This document shows positions 46,119-57,836 of a stretch of DNA of 64,000 bases, one piece after another (the first letter of the stretch is position 1; every line of letters starts with the position of its first letter). The position numbers and the translations under genes were made by a program. The notes beneath the pieces were generated by a model that worked only from the letters and a program-made list of their open reading frames with translations, was not told where the DNA came from and ran no database searches. Source of the stretch: Spirogloea muscicola (taxonomy: Eukaryota > Streptophyta > Zygnematophyceae > Spirogloeales > Spirogloeaceae); the NCBI GenBank assembly GCA_009602725.1, contig WELB01000038.1:60489-124488 (forward strand), given 5' to 3'.

Positions 46119-49100
46119 TCAGGCAAGAACCGGCTCGGCTACAGGCTGTAGCTTTGCCACTGAGCGTGGCTTTGTCTGAGCGGCCTCCTTGAAGCTGATG
46201 ACACAATCGTATAGGCGACCTTCAAGAAATGTGGCAACCTCTTGGTGCTTGATCTGAACAGCATGATACAGATATCAAATGGAGTGGAAGTGAGGCAGGC
46301 AACTCGGTGATATAGCAGCATGCCCTTCCAATGCTGTCCACGTGGGCAAGGTATTGGAGCTGAGTGGAGCTAAGGCTGAGCTAAGGTTATGGACTTCGCA
46401 GCTTGAGGGGCTAATTCAACTAAACAGCTAAAGAACTTATTATCAGGATGGCAACATGCCAAAGCTGGTAGTAAAGATTGAGAAGCATCATGTGGTGCAC
46501 CCTACGCTGACTCGTTCATGTACATACCATGCCAATGTTTAAAGAGTCACACTTGAAGGACGCATACAAGTTGGTCTCAATGGATCGCCCCTGATCAAGT
46601 CAACAGATACTCAAGTTAGCAAGACAAGCAGAGTCAGCATCACGAAACAACAGGAACTTAAGCAGTCACAGTTGCACGAAATCAGAAGCAAATGTTGCAT
46701 AAAAGCAGCACAATTGTCTTCACATGAAGGTCATTGAATGTTACCATGCCCTCCAGCACAATGAGGTCGGCATCGTCTGCTACATATGCTAACTCAGGTG
46801 AGATCAACGAGAGATCTATGACCTGCAATTGGACGAGTCCAAAGACAGTCAATTTGCATAACTTTGACACACCAGAGTTTGCCCTGTGTAAGAGCTCGTC
46901 TGCTGAAGCAATGGTGATTAAGGGTGTCTTAAAGGCACCAAAGATTACAACGAGGATGGATGAGAAGGTCCTTGACAGCTTACAGGAAGATCATTGCCTG
47001 AGCTCACAACAAGGAGTCTTCCTGCATCTAATGCTTCAGACACATCGATGTCCACCTTCGACTCATCCACCTGCCACAACCACACAGATCTTCCTCTGAA
47101 AGGCTGCAATTGCGGGAGTCTAATCATGGCACCACCACTAAGGGAATATCCAGGGGACCGAAGAGAGGAATGATGATGGTGTTTCAGGGCTTCGGCTATC
47201 ACACCTTTGACAAGACATCAAGAAGCTCGCTGTAGGTAATGTCGTTGAGGGCTGGCACCTCATTGGCAGCAAGTGCAACCTGGGAGTCCAGCTTGTCAAT
47301 GTAAGCAGAGCCCATTACCACCTCAACAGAACAATCTGTAGCTACCCCTCAATTGCAATGTCTTGGCAGGATAGTGGCTCTGAACAGGCATGATGGCGCA
47401 TCACCAAGTGAACATTGTCAAAGATAAGGAGCAGGTGCCATGACGATATGTGTTTGCTGAAATTGATCCATCTGCCATCAACACACCTGTGTACCTCGTC
47501 GCAGAAGCTCCCTTGCAAGGGGTAGGATGCCAAGAATCACATCAGCTCCAGCATTGTCAACAAAGATAATGGCCTGCAAACACAACAGCAATTCCTAAGT
47601 TGCAGGCTTGGGTGTATCGCTGGATACTGTACAGGTCAGCTCAACAGACAGCAAGAGCATGCAGTCAGCTGTGCCGAGTCTACCTTTTTCCATCTCTTTG
47701 TCACCCAAATCTCTTTGAGTCTGTCAAGATGATCTATGACCCATGGCCGATCCAGCATCGCATCCAAGGTCGTCAAAAATGACATGCCATCTTTGTCAAA
47801 TAGCTCTGTGGACTGGATATGTCAATGAGTACCACTATGAGATGAATTTAGATTGCTACATGGGTGCTGGACTACTACTACGGCACTTATGCATTGAGCA
47901 GTATGTGTTATCATGGTTAACACTGCCAGCAGCACATAATACTCTAAGTACGACTATGTGATTACAATTCTGATGATAAGCTGCATGCTAGAGTACCACC
48001 TTAAGCATCTCAGTCCCTTGGATTGTGTGCACGAGGCTTCTGCATGGCACGGCTTATACACCACAAGGCTTTGACGACTCAGATTTGGAGCAATACGCAC
48101 TGCTGGAGCTCCAAGGTCAAAGATGTTGCCCGCAAAGACGCCCCGAATGAGATGTTCTAAGCGCTCGGCAGGGTCTTCAACGGCATCGACAAGCTTCAGG
48201 ATGTCTGGCAACAAGGCAAGGGCCTTGGCATTCTCTGTTACCTGCACACCTACAAAAGTATCAAGTCCAGCTGAAGTGCAAGCACAACAAAGGACCCAGC
48301 ATCGGAAACCTCTCGAAGCAGTAAGGTAGTGAAACAGGAGGCTCCACAGCAGAGTCAGGACAAACGTACTTTAACCTTCCGGAAGATATCTTCAAAGCCA
48401 ACTTCTCTGAGAACAAGCTCTCGCAACCTGCACAGGACCTGAATAAACACCAACCGGTCGCAAGTCTCGTTTGGTTAATGAGAGAAGTGGCAGCACCAGG
48501 ACTGAGGCGTCAATTAATCTAACAGCTGGCCACCCTAGAGTTCCAAATGAGCACAAATTGTGTGCAAGCAACATGGCATGACTATTGAGGACTCGCTCCT
48601 ATATTGTAAGTTCCGCATATGAGTGACAAGTGTGGGGAGCAACAACACGTCAACGCAGTGCAATGGCATACCACGATGTCTGGGGGGCCACCATTGCTCT
48701 CTGGATTGCTCTCGAGCTCGTCGAGTATTGCAGCATATCTGCAGTACGCACTTGCCTTGACAACCAAATAAATACACCCCTCTGCGGCCAAACCTCTCCA
48801 CAGGAAGTAGCATCTGTATGAAGCAGCAAGCTGCACGACGGCTGCTGACACACTCTAAATCTCAACAGTGTTCACTGCAGTATTGATGCTAGGAGCAAGC
48901 GACTTAGCAGCTAAATGTGAGTTGTCACATTGTCCATGACGTCGGAGACATGGTCTCGAGTGAGATGCTCAAAGGCTCCTCAACAGTCGACCAGCTCTCA
49001 CAGGGCGAACGGAAGGGGAGCTGGAGCTTAAGGGCGCCGACTGTCACCTCTCAGCGAACCTGGCTGCGCGGCTCTCGGCGTCCGTCACGCTGTCGTCCGC

Positions 49101-49605
49101 CGCGGCGCGTTTTCTGCAGGCCGCACTCGCATGGCAGCATGAGGGCGAGAGAAACATAACATCACTTGATCCTCAAATGCATATTGTGAGCTACTCCGCC
49201 TGGACATAGGTAAGGAGCATGCATCCTTGCTCCTGAGAGTCGCTCATAGATTGCCAAGAGCTCCTCTCGTTCTTCTAAAGCCCCGGCGTCTTCGCCGACG
49301 AGTGCTGTGATGCGTGGCAGCAATGCACTGAACGAGCCGCCGCCAGCATTCTCCACGACTGAGCCATCAAATACGACATGGCAGCGGTGCGCCAGAGGCC
49401 GTCCGTAAGTATCCGAGGCGGATCGGAGCGGCGGCGCTCACTGGAAGCTGGGAATGCTGCGGCGGAAGACGTCCACCCAGGTGCGCTCGGCGGGCGTGAG
49501 CTCGCCGGGCGCGTCGCCGGGCCCCCGGAACGGCACCGTGCACGGCCGGTAGCTCGCCGCGTCCGCCAGCAGCGGCAGCGCCACCGGCTGCGACGACGCC
49601 TCCAT
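46119..49605 (-). CDS. DUF89/ARMT1-family metal-dependent phosphatase
   Basis: About 12 exons read leftwards: [19 protein letters not shown] and [13 protein letters not shown] (49605-49442), then [78 protein letters not shown] with [23 protein letters not shown] and [10 protein letters not shown], and [20 protein letters not shown] with the metal-site Asp/Asn. The last exons give [50 protein letters not shown], and [17 protein letters not shown] to the stop at 46121-46119. The order and spacing match the stand-alone plant DUF89 protein of about 370 residues almost throughout. These Co/Ni/Mn-dependent enzymes hydrolyse phosphorylated metabolites, often damaged or surplus ones ('damage-control' phosphatases). 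The exact substrate cannot be told. The gene is head to head with the M23 peptidase gene. Confidence 0.92.
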
Positions 49606-49607
49606 GG
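49602..49607. promoter_or_regulatory. CCATGG palindrome at the divergent gene boundary
   Basis: The DUF89 ATG (minus, 49605-49603) lies inside a CCATGG that also offers an ATG on the plus strand (49604-49606). From that plus ATG a 16-codon frame runs to a consensus donor (CTCAG|GTGCGC at about 49650). An ambiguous base at 49614 blocks certainty. Whether the peptidase gene starts here or nearer 49.8 kb is open. Confidence 0.35.
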
Positions 49608-49886
49608 CCGCCGNGCGCGGGCCCCTCGACCACCTCCGCCTCGCCCTCAGGTGCGCGCGGCCCCCGCTCCCCGCCCTCTCTCCTCGGCGGCTTCGACCGC
49701 ACCAGAGTTCGAATCCCCGCCTCGCTCTTGTTCATCTTTTGTGGGCTTGAGGGTGGACGCCGCTGCTGCCACTAGAGGAAGCTCAAGTAACATCCATGGC
49801 CGTCGTCGTGACGTCCCGCGCCGCTTGCCTGAGGCGGGCGCGCGCTGTGGCGGGGCGGGGGGCTGCACGAAGGGCCCAGGCGGCAG

Positions 49887-51451
49887 CTCGGGCAACCCCT
49901 CGTGCGCGTGACCTGCGGCGGCGCCGACGTGCCCGCGCACCCCACCAAAGGAAACCCCCACCTCTGGCGTGCCCTCGTTCCCACGACGCCGTTGGACAAG
50001 CGCGGTGTGCGCAAGCTCGTCGTAAGCAACCACCGCCTTTCGCCGCCGGTGCAGTTGCTTGGCATCCTCGTGTTAGTATGCCAGCTTAACACGTCCCTCG
50101 TAAGCCGCAATAATACTCTTGGTGTGCCTGAGAAGCTTTCCATGTCCGTGGTGACAGGTTCGAGTCTCCGATGGTAGGCACCGGGAGTACAGAGGCTCAG
50201 TCGATGTCAAGCATCGCAGCTACCCAGTGGAGTCCATCTGGCTCAGCGCGGCGAAGTCCGACAGAAAGGGTGGGCCGGCCTCCCCCCTCAACCCCGCTGA
50301 ACTGCCATCACGAGCGTATGGAGGTCGACCGGGACGTAGGAGAGCGCGATGAACCAGGACAGTGTTGCCTCTTTCCAAATTATCTCGAGCCTGGTTGACT
50401 ATTGATGCTCCTACTTCCCTTTCAGGGACTCCCAAGGAGTGGGAGGCCAAAGATCGGCTGATTGCCACCAGGAGTTCACAGCAACTGTGGTCCTTACCGA
50501 TGGAGGTTCCCTGCAAGGAGGAGGTGACAACAGGTTACGGCCTGCAGCGATATTACAACGGCGTCTTTGCTGAGGGGCAAGTTGTGTAGAAGCCATCCTC
50601 CAACAACCCTGCTCGACAGTCGTTCTGCTACATTGTCCACGTTCTTGCCCAGCACAACAGCCTGAGCCTCTGAGCATGATGGCATGATCTCCACGCTCGT
50701 TTCTACAAGCATAATATAGACGGGCGGAAAAGCAATGCAGAAATGCTGATGCACAGCACTTGCATGGGCTCCATTACAGGTACTATCATAGGGGAGTTGA
50801 TTATGGTGCATACACTGGCGAACCAGTGGTAGCACCTGCAGATGGTATTGTTGAGATGGTTGGCAAAGAGTCAGATGGGTTCTTGGCGCACGGGAATTGC
50901 ATTGGGCTTGATCACGGGCACGGCGTGGTCAGCTTACTCATGCACTTGGATACTGTGCAGTCTAGGTACACATCTCTGGCCCACATGGGGGGGTTTGGAG
51001 GCTGATTTCTCTTGTAGGAGAGACTTGACAAGATATATTGCAAACCCAAGCAGCTATGCGCTTTTTAAGGAGATCGGCTGAGGCATATTTCCATGTTCCG
51101 TGGTCCTCTATGTGCCTCAAAGTGCTTTTCCTTTGACCGCACAGGCTTGGAGAAGTGGTGCGAGCAGGGCAGATGGTAGCGACGGTCGGGGACACTGGGG
51201 TGGCCACTGGGCCACATTTGCACTGGTGAGCCATTTAATGACCATGTCCAGCAACGACTATTGCCTCTGTCTTGAGCACCATTTCAATGAGCTTTTGAAA
51301 TGAGATACGCTGCAGGCAGATGCTTTGTGAAGCTGCTGTGTCGTGGTTGGTGCATCTCTGATATCCAATATGCTTGTGCAACAGGGGCTTTTATGTAAAT
51401 GGGGAGTGTGTCGACCCTGCTCAATGGATGAAAAGTCAACCTTGGGGTTAG
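49887..51451 (+). CDS. M23 (LytM-type) metallopeptidase, nuclear gene
   Basis: At least six exons. An N-terminal beta-rich part reads LGQPLVRVTCGGADVPAHPT, then WRALVPTTPLDKRG, REYRGSVDVKHRSYPVESIW and TGYGLQRYYNGVFAEGQV. The M23 domain has HRGVD (first zinc ligands), APADGIVEMVG, GNCIGLDHGHGVVSLLMHLD, VVRAGQMVATVGDTGVATG, PHLHW (51205-51230, the HxH ligands) and GFYVNGECVDPAQWM before the stop at 51449-51451. All zinc-site residues are present. Members of this family cleave peptide cross-links of bacterial peptidoglycan. In a streptophyte a role in the plastid (peptidoglycan of some algae and mosses) or against bacteria is possible, but that is inference. The leader exon and any targeting peptide were not resolved. 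The gene pairs head to head with DUF89. Confidence 0.88.
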
Positions 51452-52430
51452 AGTTAGCTCCTTTGTATACATCAGTATTTTCTGTACACTACGTCAATCA
51501 ATATTGAACGAAGGAAGTTTGTGCAAATGTTGAGTTGATGTTGAGGGGGAAGAGTCGAATGTCGTGATATTGTGGCCTTATTGTGATTGATATGATTGAT
51601 GACCTGGGTGGTTATAATGCTTTGTACTTGCACGGAACTTCTCATGCATGGCACGCGGCTTTCTTTTACCCTCTTGGCACAGGCTGATGCAGCTACGTAC
51701 AAGTATGTCGCCGTGTGTTGCTTGACACAGCTGGTAGCACATCTGTCGAGCTGTGAAGTCCTTTGTCGTGGCGGCTGACAGTCATAAGTGTTTGTCTTCT
51801 TCCGCAATCAAGTATATGTCAAAATAGCAGGCCCGCGCTACCATTAGCAGGTGCTAAGGAGCAGGCAGTGGAGTGATACTTAGGGACTTGTTGACAGCGA
51901 TTGCACTAAGTAGGCGTCAGGAGCCAGGGAAAGACTGGCTGTGAAGCTCGTGGAGCAGCTTGGTGCCAGCGCAGCTGCAGGCTCGGGAGAAGAGTCGGTC
52001 TGTCTTCTCTTCAGTAAAGCTCCCCGAGTCCATTTGTATTTTGATGTAAGGGTTGGGGCTTAGAGTTGGGGCTCAAGATATGGGCACTGACAAGGCTTGG
52101 TTTGGAACAGAATGTTGGCAAATGCCTAAGACCTGCAATCTGTAGCTGGAAGTGCTGATCACTCGCGGACTTTGTCACTTAAAGGGCAGCGCCACGCTGC
52201 CACACCTTCTATTGTTTGGTGAGGGTCCACAAGGCCCATTCGGAGCACTATCTTCCAACCCACAGGCAATTTGCAGCTCGCCACAGTACAAAGTGCCCTT
52301 GCGACCATTCGTGGTGTCTGTAACAAGCGGCTGCTAAATGGGTGGCAAGGTCCTGGCTACATGCCAGCGCAAGTCTCCGGCATAAAATTATTGTCGCTTT
52401 GGCTGCACCCAAGCGGGAAAGAAAGTGTCT
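51452..52430. other. M23 3' flank, nothing recognised
   Basis: AT-richer DNA after the M23 stop. Short frames only. A degraded piece near 52150-52400 leads into the antisense LINE copies. Confidence 0.3.
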
Positions 52431-53080
52431 CCCATAAGGTGGCGATGGCAGTGAAGAGTGAGTAAGCTCTCCCAAAGGGGGGCTGTGAATGAAAGCTCAT
52501 TGAAAGGGGCCAAGAGCTGTGAGAAGCCAGCCCAAAAAGGATTGGAAACAGCTCTTCCGATTTTTGGCAGTGGCTGGGAAAGAAAGAAAGTGCGCGCCCA
52601 TAGAGAAAGGGGGCCAGCAAAGCCAGCCCAGAAAGAATGGACAATGTCAAAAGCCGATAAAAAACAAACAACACACAGCGAGGCAGCTAGAGAATAAGAC
52701 ACGACGACATCACAGGAAGCTCAATACCCCCGGGTGAGCAACATAAGGTCGGAGTAGCTCGACGCAGGAAAAGAAGCATCCAGACGCGATCCAGAAGCAG
52801 CCGCGATAGCGCGGCCCGCACGCGGGAAAGGCCAGCCCAGACTCTGACATAGTCCGAAGGGGCCGAAATGTGCTGAAAGACGCAAGTAAGTGAGTTCCAT
52901 GGAAAATAGTCACTCAGTAACCTCTAGTTAGCAGCCGCAAGTCAGGGCTATGAAAGGAGTTGAGCTCTTCCAAAGGAGGCGAGGGCTGTGAGAAGCCAGC
53001 CAGAACAGATTGACAAGGTCAGAAGGGGCTGGATGGCTAGCCCGATCGAGTGGACAAGGTCCGAGGGGGCCGGAAAGCGG
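52430..53080 (-). mobile_element. Stack of antisense LINE 3' UTR pieces
   Basis: The UTR palindrome appears at least four times in reverse complement: ctgtgagaagccagcccaaa (52519), ggccagcaaagccagcccag (52612), aaaggccagcccagac (52827) and ggctgtgagaagccagccag (52984). A coding-end scrap sits between them (cagtaacctctagttagcag at about 52915). Repeated insertion into the same kind of sequence is evident. Confidence 0.6.
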
Positions 53081-53316
53081 GGCAGCTCCGGCTCCCGTGG
53101 AAGGTTGCGGAATGGAGACAACGGCTAGTAAGCAGCACGTGACCTGCCAACGTGGCAACTCCAGCCCCGCCGTCTACGTGAGCGCCGTCCGATCCGCCAC
53201 GGCGGAAGGATCCAGCCGCCCTCACTGGTCGGGGCGCCCGCAAGCGGACAAAGGGCCTCGGTCGCCCGCCCCGCGCCCCCCCCCTCCTCCCCCCCCGCGA
53301 GTGGCGGTGGCCGTTT

Positions 53317-53442
<126 letters not shown>

Positions 53443-53628
53443 NNNNNNNNNNNNNNNNNNNNNNNNNNNNNNNNNNNNNNNNNNNNNNNNNNNNNNNNNN
53501 NNNNNNNNNNNNNNNNNNNNNNNNNNNNNNNNNNNNNNNNNNNNNNNNNNNNNNNNNNNNNNNNNNNNNNNNNNNNNNNNNNNNNNNNNNNNNNNNNNNN
53601 NNNNNNNNNNNNNNNNNNNNNNNNNNNN
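53443..53628. other. Assembly gap (186 N)
   Basis: Run of N between the poly-T tract and a TC microsatellite. Sequence is unknown. Confidence 0.99.

Positions 53629-53720
<92 letters not shown>
53629..53720. repeat. (TC)n microsatellite
   Basis: About 46 perfect TC units directly after the gap, trailing into a C/T-rich stretch to about 53790. Confidence 0.95.
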
Positions 53721-53724
<4 letters not shown>

Positions 53725-54075
53725 CCTCTCTCTCCCGCCCCCACCCCCCTCTCCCTCTCTTCGCCTGTCCTGCCTCCCTCCTTCCCTTCCCCCTCCCTTT
53801 CTCACCTCCGGCACGGCCTTCCGCCAGCTCCGGCGCCACTCGAGTGGTCGCCTTGCCTCCACTCGCCCGCTGGTCCCGTCCTCCACTGCTCTCCCCCCTT
53901 GTCCAACGGCCTTGGCCACCACCTCCATAGTCGAGGAGGGTGCGCTGCCCTGGCATGGCGGCAGGCCGCCGCGCCGCGCTCTGGGCGGCGGGGCAGCCGC
54001 CATTACGATGAGGCGCTCCGCCTGCTCAGCTCCTCCTCGGGTCCTCTGGCCCGCAGCCTCAACCCGGCAAGCGCC

Positions 54076-56897
54076 ATGGCGGGCCGTGCCTGGCGGCTCC
54101 TGGCCGCGCTCGTCGTCGTCGCTGCAGTCCTCGCCTCCACGATCGCGACTGCCGCCGCCGCCGAAGCCGCAGGTGGCCTTGAGGAGGGGCCCCTGTCGCT
54201 GGTGGAGGATGCCGTCGGCCAACCTGAGGGCTCGCAGCTGTCCACCCGCGAGTGGGCTTCCCAGGTGAGGCAGAGCCACTCCATTGTTGGCTCGCCATAG
54301 GCGTCGGGCACGACCTTCCAATGGCTCGGAACACCACCGATGGTGTCCACTTTGCGGCTTTCACAGTGTCCGAGCTGGGCCAGCGCTAGCTGTGGCTGAC
54401 GCAGTCCTTCCTGCTGCCCGAGCGCATCCCCAGGTGGTGACGTTCGCACGACGGATGCAGCGCACGCTCTTGCAATATGCGCCGGTGGACGTCCCCAACA
54501 ACCTCGACGAGGTGGACGTTGATGGAGCAGGCAGGGGGGCCGGTGGCGTCCTGCCATCCCGCAGCAGCTACGCCGCGACGCTCTTCGAGCAGGCGCTAGC
54601 CGCCGGTAGCGCAGCGGCGGCGCCATCGCCGCCGCCGCCGGAGAAGATCGACTATCACCACAACCCGGCGGAGAAAGAGGCCATCCGGCGAGCCGCCAAG
54701 CTCGCGCGGTGGCGGCGACACCACGCTTCGTCAGGGGAGCATATCCCTGCACCACACAAGATGGCCATCGACCTGCGTGCAGTGATCGATGACGGCGACG
54801 CGGGGTACAGCGAGCTTGCAAAGGACGCGCACTTCATCCATGTGGCCCAGGATGGTAGTGGTGACGTGATGACCGTCCAGGGTGCCATTGACATGGTCCC
54901 CAAGGGCAACCTGCGGCGGCACATCATCAAGGTCAAGGACGGCGTCTACATTGAGGAGATCCTTGTGCCAAAGTCGAAGCGCTTTGTCACGCTCAAGTAA
55001 GTTTGCTGGATGCTTTGTGACTGTTCCCATGCCAATCCTCTATGGTGCCCCCGTGACAATGGTTGTTGAGGTTGAGACTTTGCTTGGCGCAGGGGCCAGT
55101 CCACGGCGGGCACAATCGTGCTGATGATGCACAACGCAGGGCAGTGGCTCGATTCGTTGAATAGAACCCGCGGAACGTACCGCTCAGCCAGCGTTACCAT
55201 CCTTGGTGCTGGCTTCCTTGCATACAACATCACCTTCATGAACAATGCCACGCGGTCAGCTCTCACCTCCTTCTATGACCTCAACATGGGCAGCTTGTGG
55301 CCGTGGCCCACGCTACACCCGAGAACGATTGCTGTGACGGTGAAGCAGGCATCTCACAAAGCAACCGCACAAATTATGGAGGATATAATTGCTAGTGGAC
55401 GATGTCAGTGTGCTAACAGTCTCTTGTCTATTCTTGGCTCGCGAAGATGGTAGCCAGCCTGCCTGGTGATTGCTTTGCAGGGGTCGAAGAGGTCAACTAC
55501 AATGCTCCCGCTTCTTAGCTGCTCATGTCGACTCATTGGTACTCGCTGTTGCAGACCGCCACCCACTTACTATTTTGGGCAGGCGCCAGCAGTGCGAGTT
55601 TCAGCGACCAGTGTAGCGTTCTTCGGCGTACGCTTTGTGAGCTGGCAGGACACGCTGTACGCTCACAAAGGCAAGCAGTATTATCGGTGGGCCCATCTCC
55701 TTTCTCCCCCATATCACTGTGCTGCCTGGCGTTTGGACTCAACGTGCGTGCGCGCTCCTTGTTCGCTCAAGGCGACTGAGCAAGGCTGCGGGTGCGGCGC
55801 CTCACGTACAGGGACTGCGAAGTGGTGGGCTCCGTTGACTTCATCTTTGGCAACGCGACGGCGCTGTTCGAGCGCTGCGTGCTGCACGCTAAAGGCATGG
55901 GCAACATTGTGGCACAGAAGCGCGGGTGGTACAGTGACCCGACGGGCTTCGTCTTCCTCAACTGCGCGATAGTCGGCGAGGGCCCAACATACCTCGGCCG
56001 CCCTTGGGGCAACTTCTCACGCGTCGTCTACATCAACACACGGATTGCTGGCATCCTCGGCCCTGGGGTGAGGCACTCTGAAACCACCAGAGTGATCAGC
56101 TATCGAAATACAGGTAGCAATTTGGCTAAGCTATAATGATGTGAAAATTGCTCAATTACCTTCATTATGCTGCACAGGCGTGGCTGGACTGGGGCAACGA
56201 TACATCACGGCGGCCGACCGCCTACTTCGCGGAGTACGAATCGACTGGTCCTGGTGCAAATCACGTGCTATTCCCACGAGCCGCCTGGACGCACACGCTG
56301 GACGCCCATGGCTTATCGCCCTACAACAATCGCGACTACATCCTGGACGCCAATCAGAGCCTGCCGCTGCCACCACTGCCTGCGGGCTTCCGGCTCTCGC
56401 CGCCGCCGCCGCCGTCGCCACCGCTGGCCCCCCCAGCACCGTCACCACCACCGCCCTCCCCTCCTCCGCCACCTGCCATTCCTCCCCCGCTCTCAGATCC
56501 TCCTCCACCACCTCTGCCCCCTCCACCACCTCCTTCACCGCCGCCGCCGTCACCACCGCCACCATCGCCACCGCCGCCGTCACTGGATGTTACACTACTC
56601 TTGCAACCTCCTCCGCCATCGCCACCTCCACCTTCACCCCCTCCGCTTCTCCCACCTTCGCCAGACCCAGCGCTGCTTGCAGCCGCTGGCCTGCCGCCGC
56701 CTCCTCCTTCGCCACCACCTCCCTCACCCCCTCCGCTTCTCCCACCTTCGCCAGACCCGGCGCTGCTTGCAGCCGCTGGCCTGCCGCCGCCTCCTCCTTC
56801 GCCACCACCTCCCTCACCGCCCCTCACTGCACTGCCCCCCGACCTCCTGCTCGCTCAACCACCCCCGCCTCCGCCGCCGCCGCCGCCAGTTATGTGA
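54076..56897 (+). CDS. PME: Pectin methylesterase with a proline-rich (extensin-like) tail
   Basis: The start MAGRAWRLLAALVVVAAVLA is a signal peptide, so the protein is secreted to the wall. The exons at 54076-54264, 54434-54996 and 55093-55254 join in phase. Landmarks are FIHVAQDGSGDVMTVQGAID, NITFMNNATR, VRFVSWQDTLYAHKGKQYYR (signature 1), GSVDFIFGNATALFERC (signature 2 with the catalytic Asp), IVAQKRGWYSDPTGFVFLNC, TYLGRPWGNFSRVVYINT and the C-terminal YFAEYESTGPGA. The enzyme demethylesterifies homogalacturonan. After it, about 170 residues of PPSPPPP repeats run to the stop at 56895-56897, a pattern that is hydroxylated and glycosylated in wall proteins. The exon between 55254 and about 55591 was not resolved, because the phases do not join directly. 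No PMEI inhibitor domain is evident. Confidence 0.9.
56638..56817 (+). repeat. 90-bp tandem duplication within the PME tail
   Basis: Two copies of a 30-residue unit (PPLLPPSPDPALLAAAGLPP plus PPPSPPPPS) lie back to back with one base change visible (acccagcg versus acccggcg). In frame, so the duplication lengthens the tail. Confidence 0.85.
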
Positions 56898-57634
56898 GGC
56901 AGCATCTTCACTCGTGGAGCGCATGGGCCTCATTCACCACAGTGAGTTCATCCTGCTATCAAGCCTTTCTACTTGCCGTCAGCCTTACCACAGCATTGGT
57001 GTGCATTCGGCAGCCTTTCAAGCTTGACAAGACCCTCATAGAATTCTGCTGCACGTAGAACGGGCATGCTGCGGGCGTCACGGATCGGCGCTACCTGCTG
57101 TTGCCGCTGGAATCTCTGCTAGCGGGTGGCTACACCATGGAGGCCCTCCCTACCTTGGCTCTCAAGCACTGCAGCGCTGGGCGTCACGTCAAAAAAGCTC
57201 GTACGGATGCTAGTAGTGCTTGCTTCCTCAGTAGCCATCTCGTCTGGAGTGCACCCCTGAGATTTAGTTTCTTAGTTACGAGCGCAAGCGCTGCGGCGCT
57301 CGCGCTCCGCATTCTTTCTATCCAACATACCTTTATTTCTCTTCACAGTCACCAGGCTGATCTCTGGCACAATAACAGCAATGCCCGTACCAAGGTCACG
57401 ACAGAGCAAGGTCACGACAGAGCGTCCTATAAGCAGTGATGTGTGGACGACAGGGAGCGTCCAGCACCGAGGCCGGGGTTGACCAGGCGCAGCTCAGGCA
57501 GCGGATCGGCAAGCTTCGCCGCCCTTTGTGATGGAACGTTGTTCTCCGTGCATCTTGTTGGCACGAGCGACGTCTTGATCTGGTTGGGTTCACCTCGGCG
57601 GCGTCCCCGGCGGCGTCCTCAGCGCCAGCCGAGT

Positions 57635-57680
<46 letters not shown>

Positions 57681-57780
57681 GGGAAACACAAAACTGTTAG
57701 TAGGCAGTAATGGAAGGCAGGCGGTCCATTAGTACTTCTGGTTCAGTTAAGAGCTGCCAGGGCAAGCGTGGGGCTGACAC
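56898..57780. other. PME 3' flank and CGG-rich DNA
   Basis: No coding signal apart from CGG/GGC runs at about 57590-57690, which may belong to the 5' part of the bL12 gene (transit-peptide exon). An 'aaggtcacgacagagc' word is duplicated at about 57390-57420. Confidence 0.3.
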
Positions 57781-57802
57781 GTGGGTGCCTCCCCGGCAAC
57801 CA

Positions 57803-57836
<34 letters not shown>

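Noticed and set aside
49700-49740. tRNA-like gttcgaatccccg box
   Set aside because: Only the T-loop-like word is present; no acceptor stem or D arm could be placed around it.
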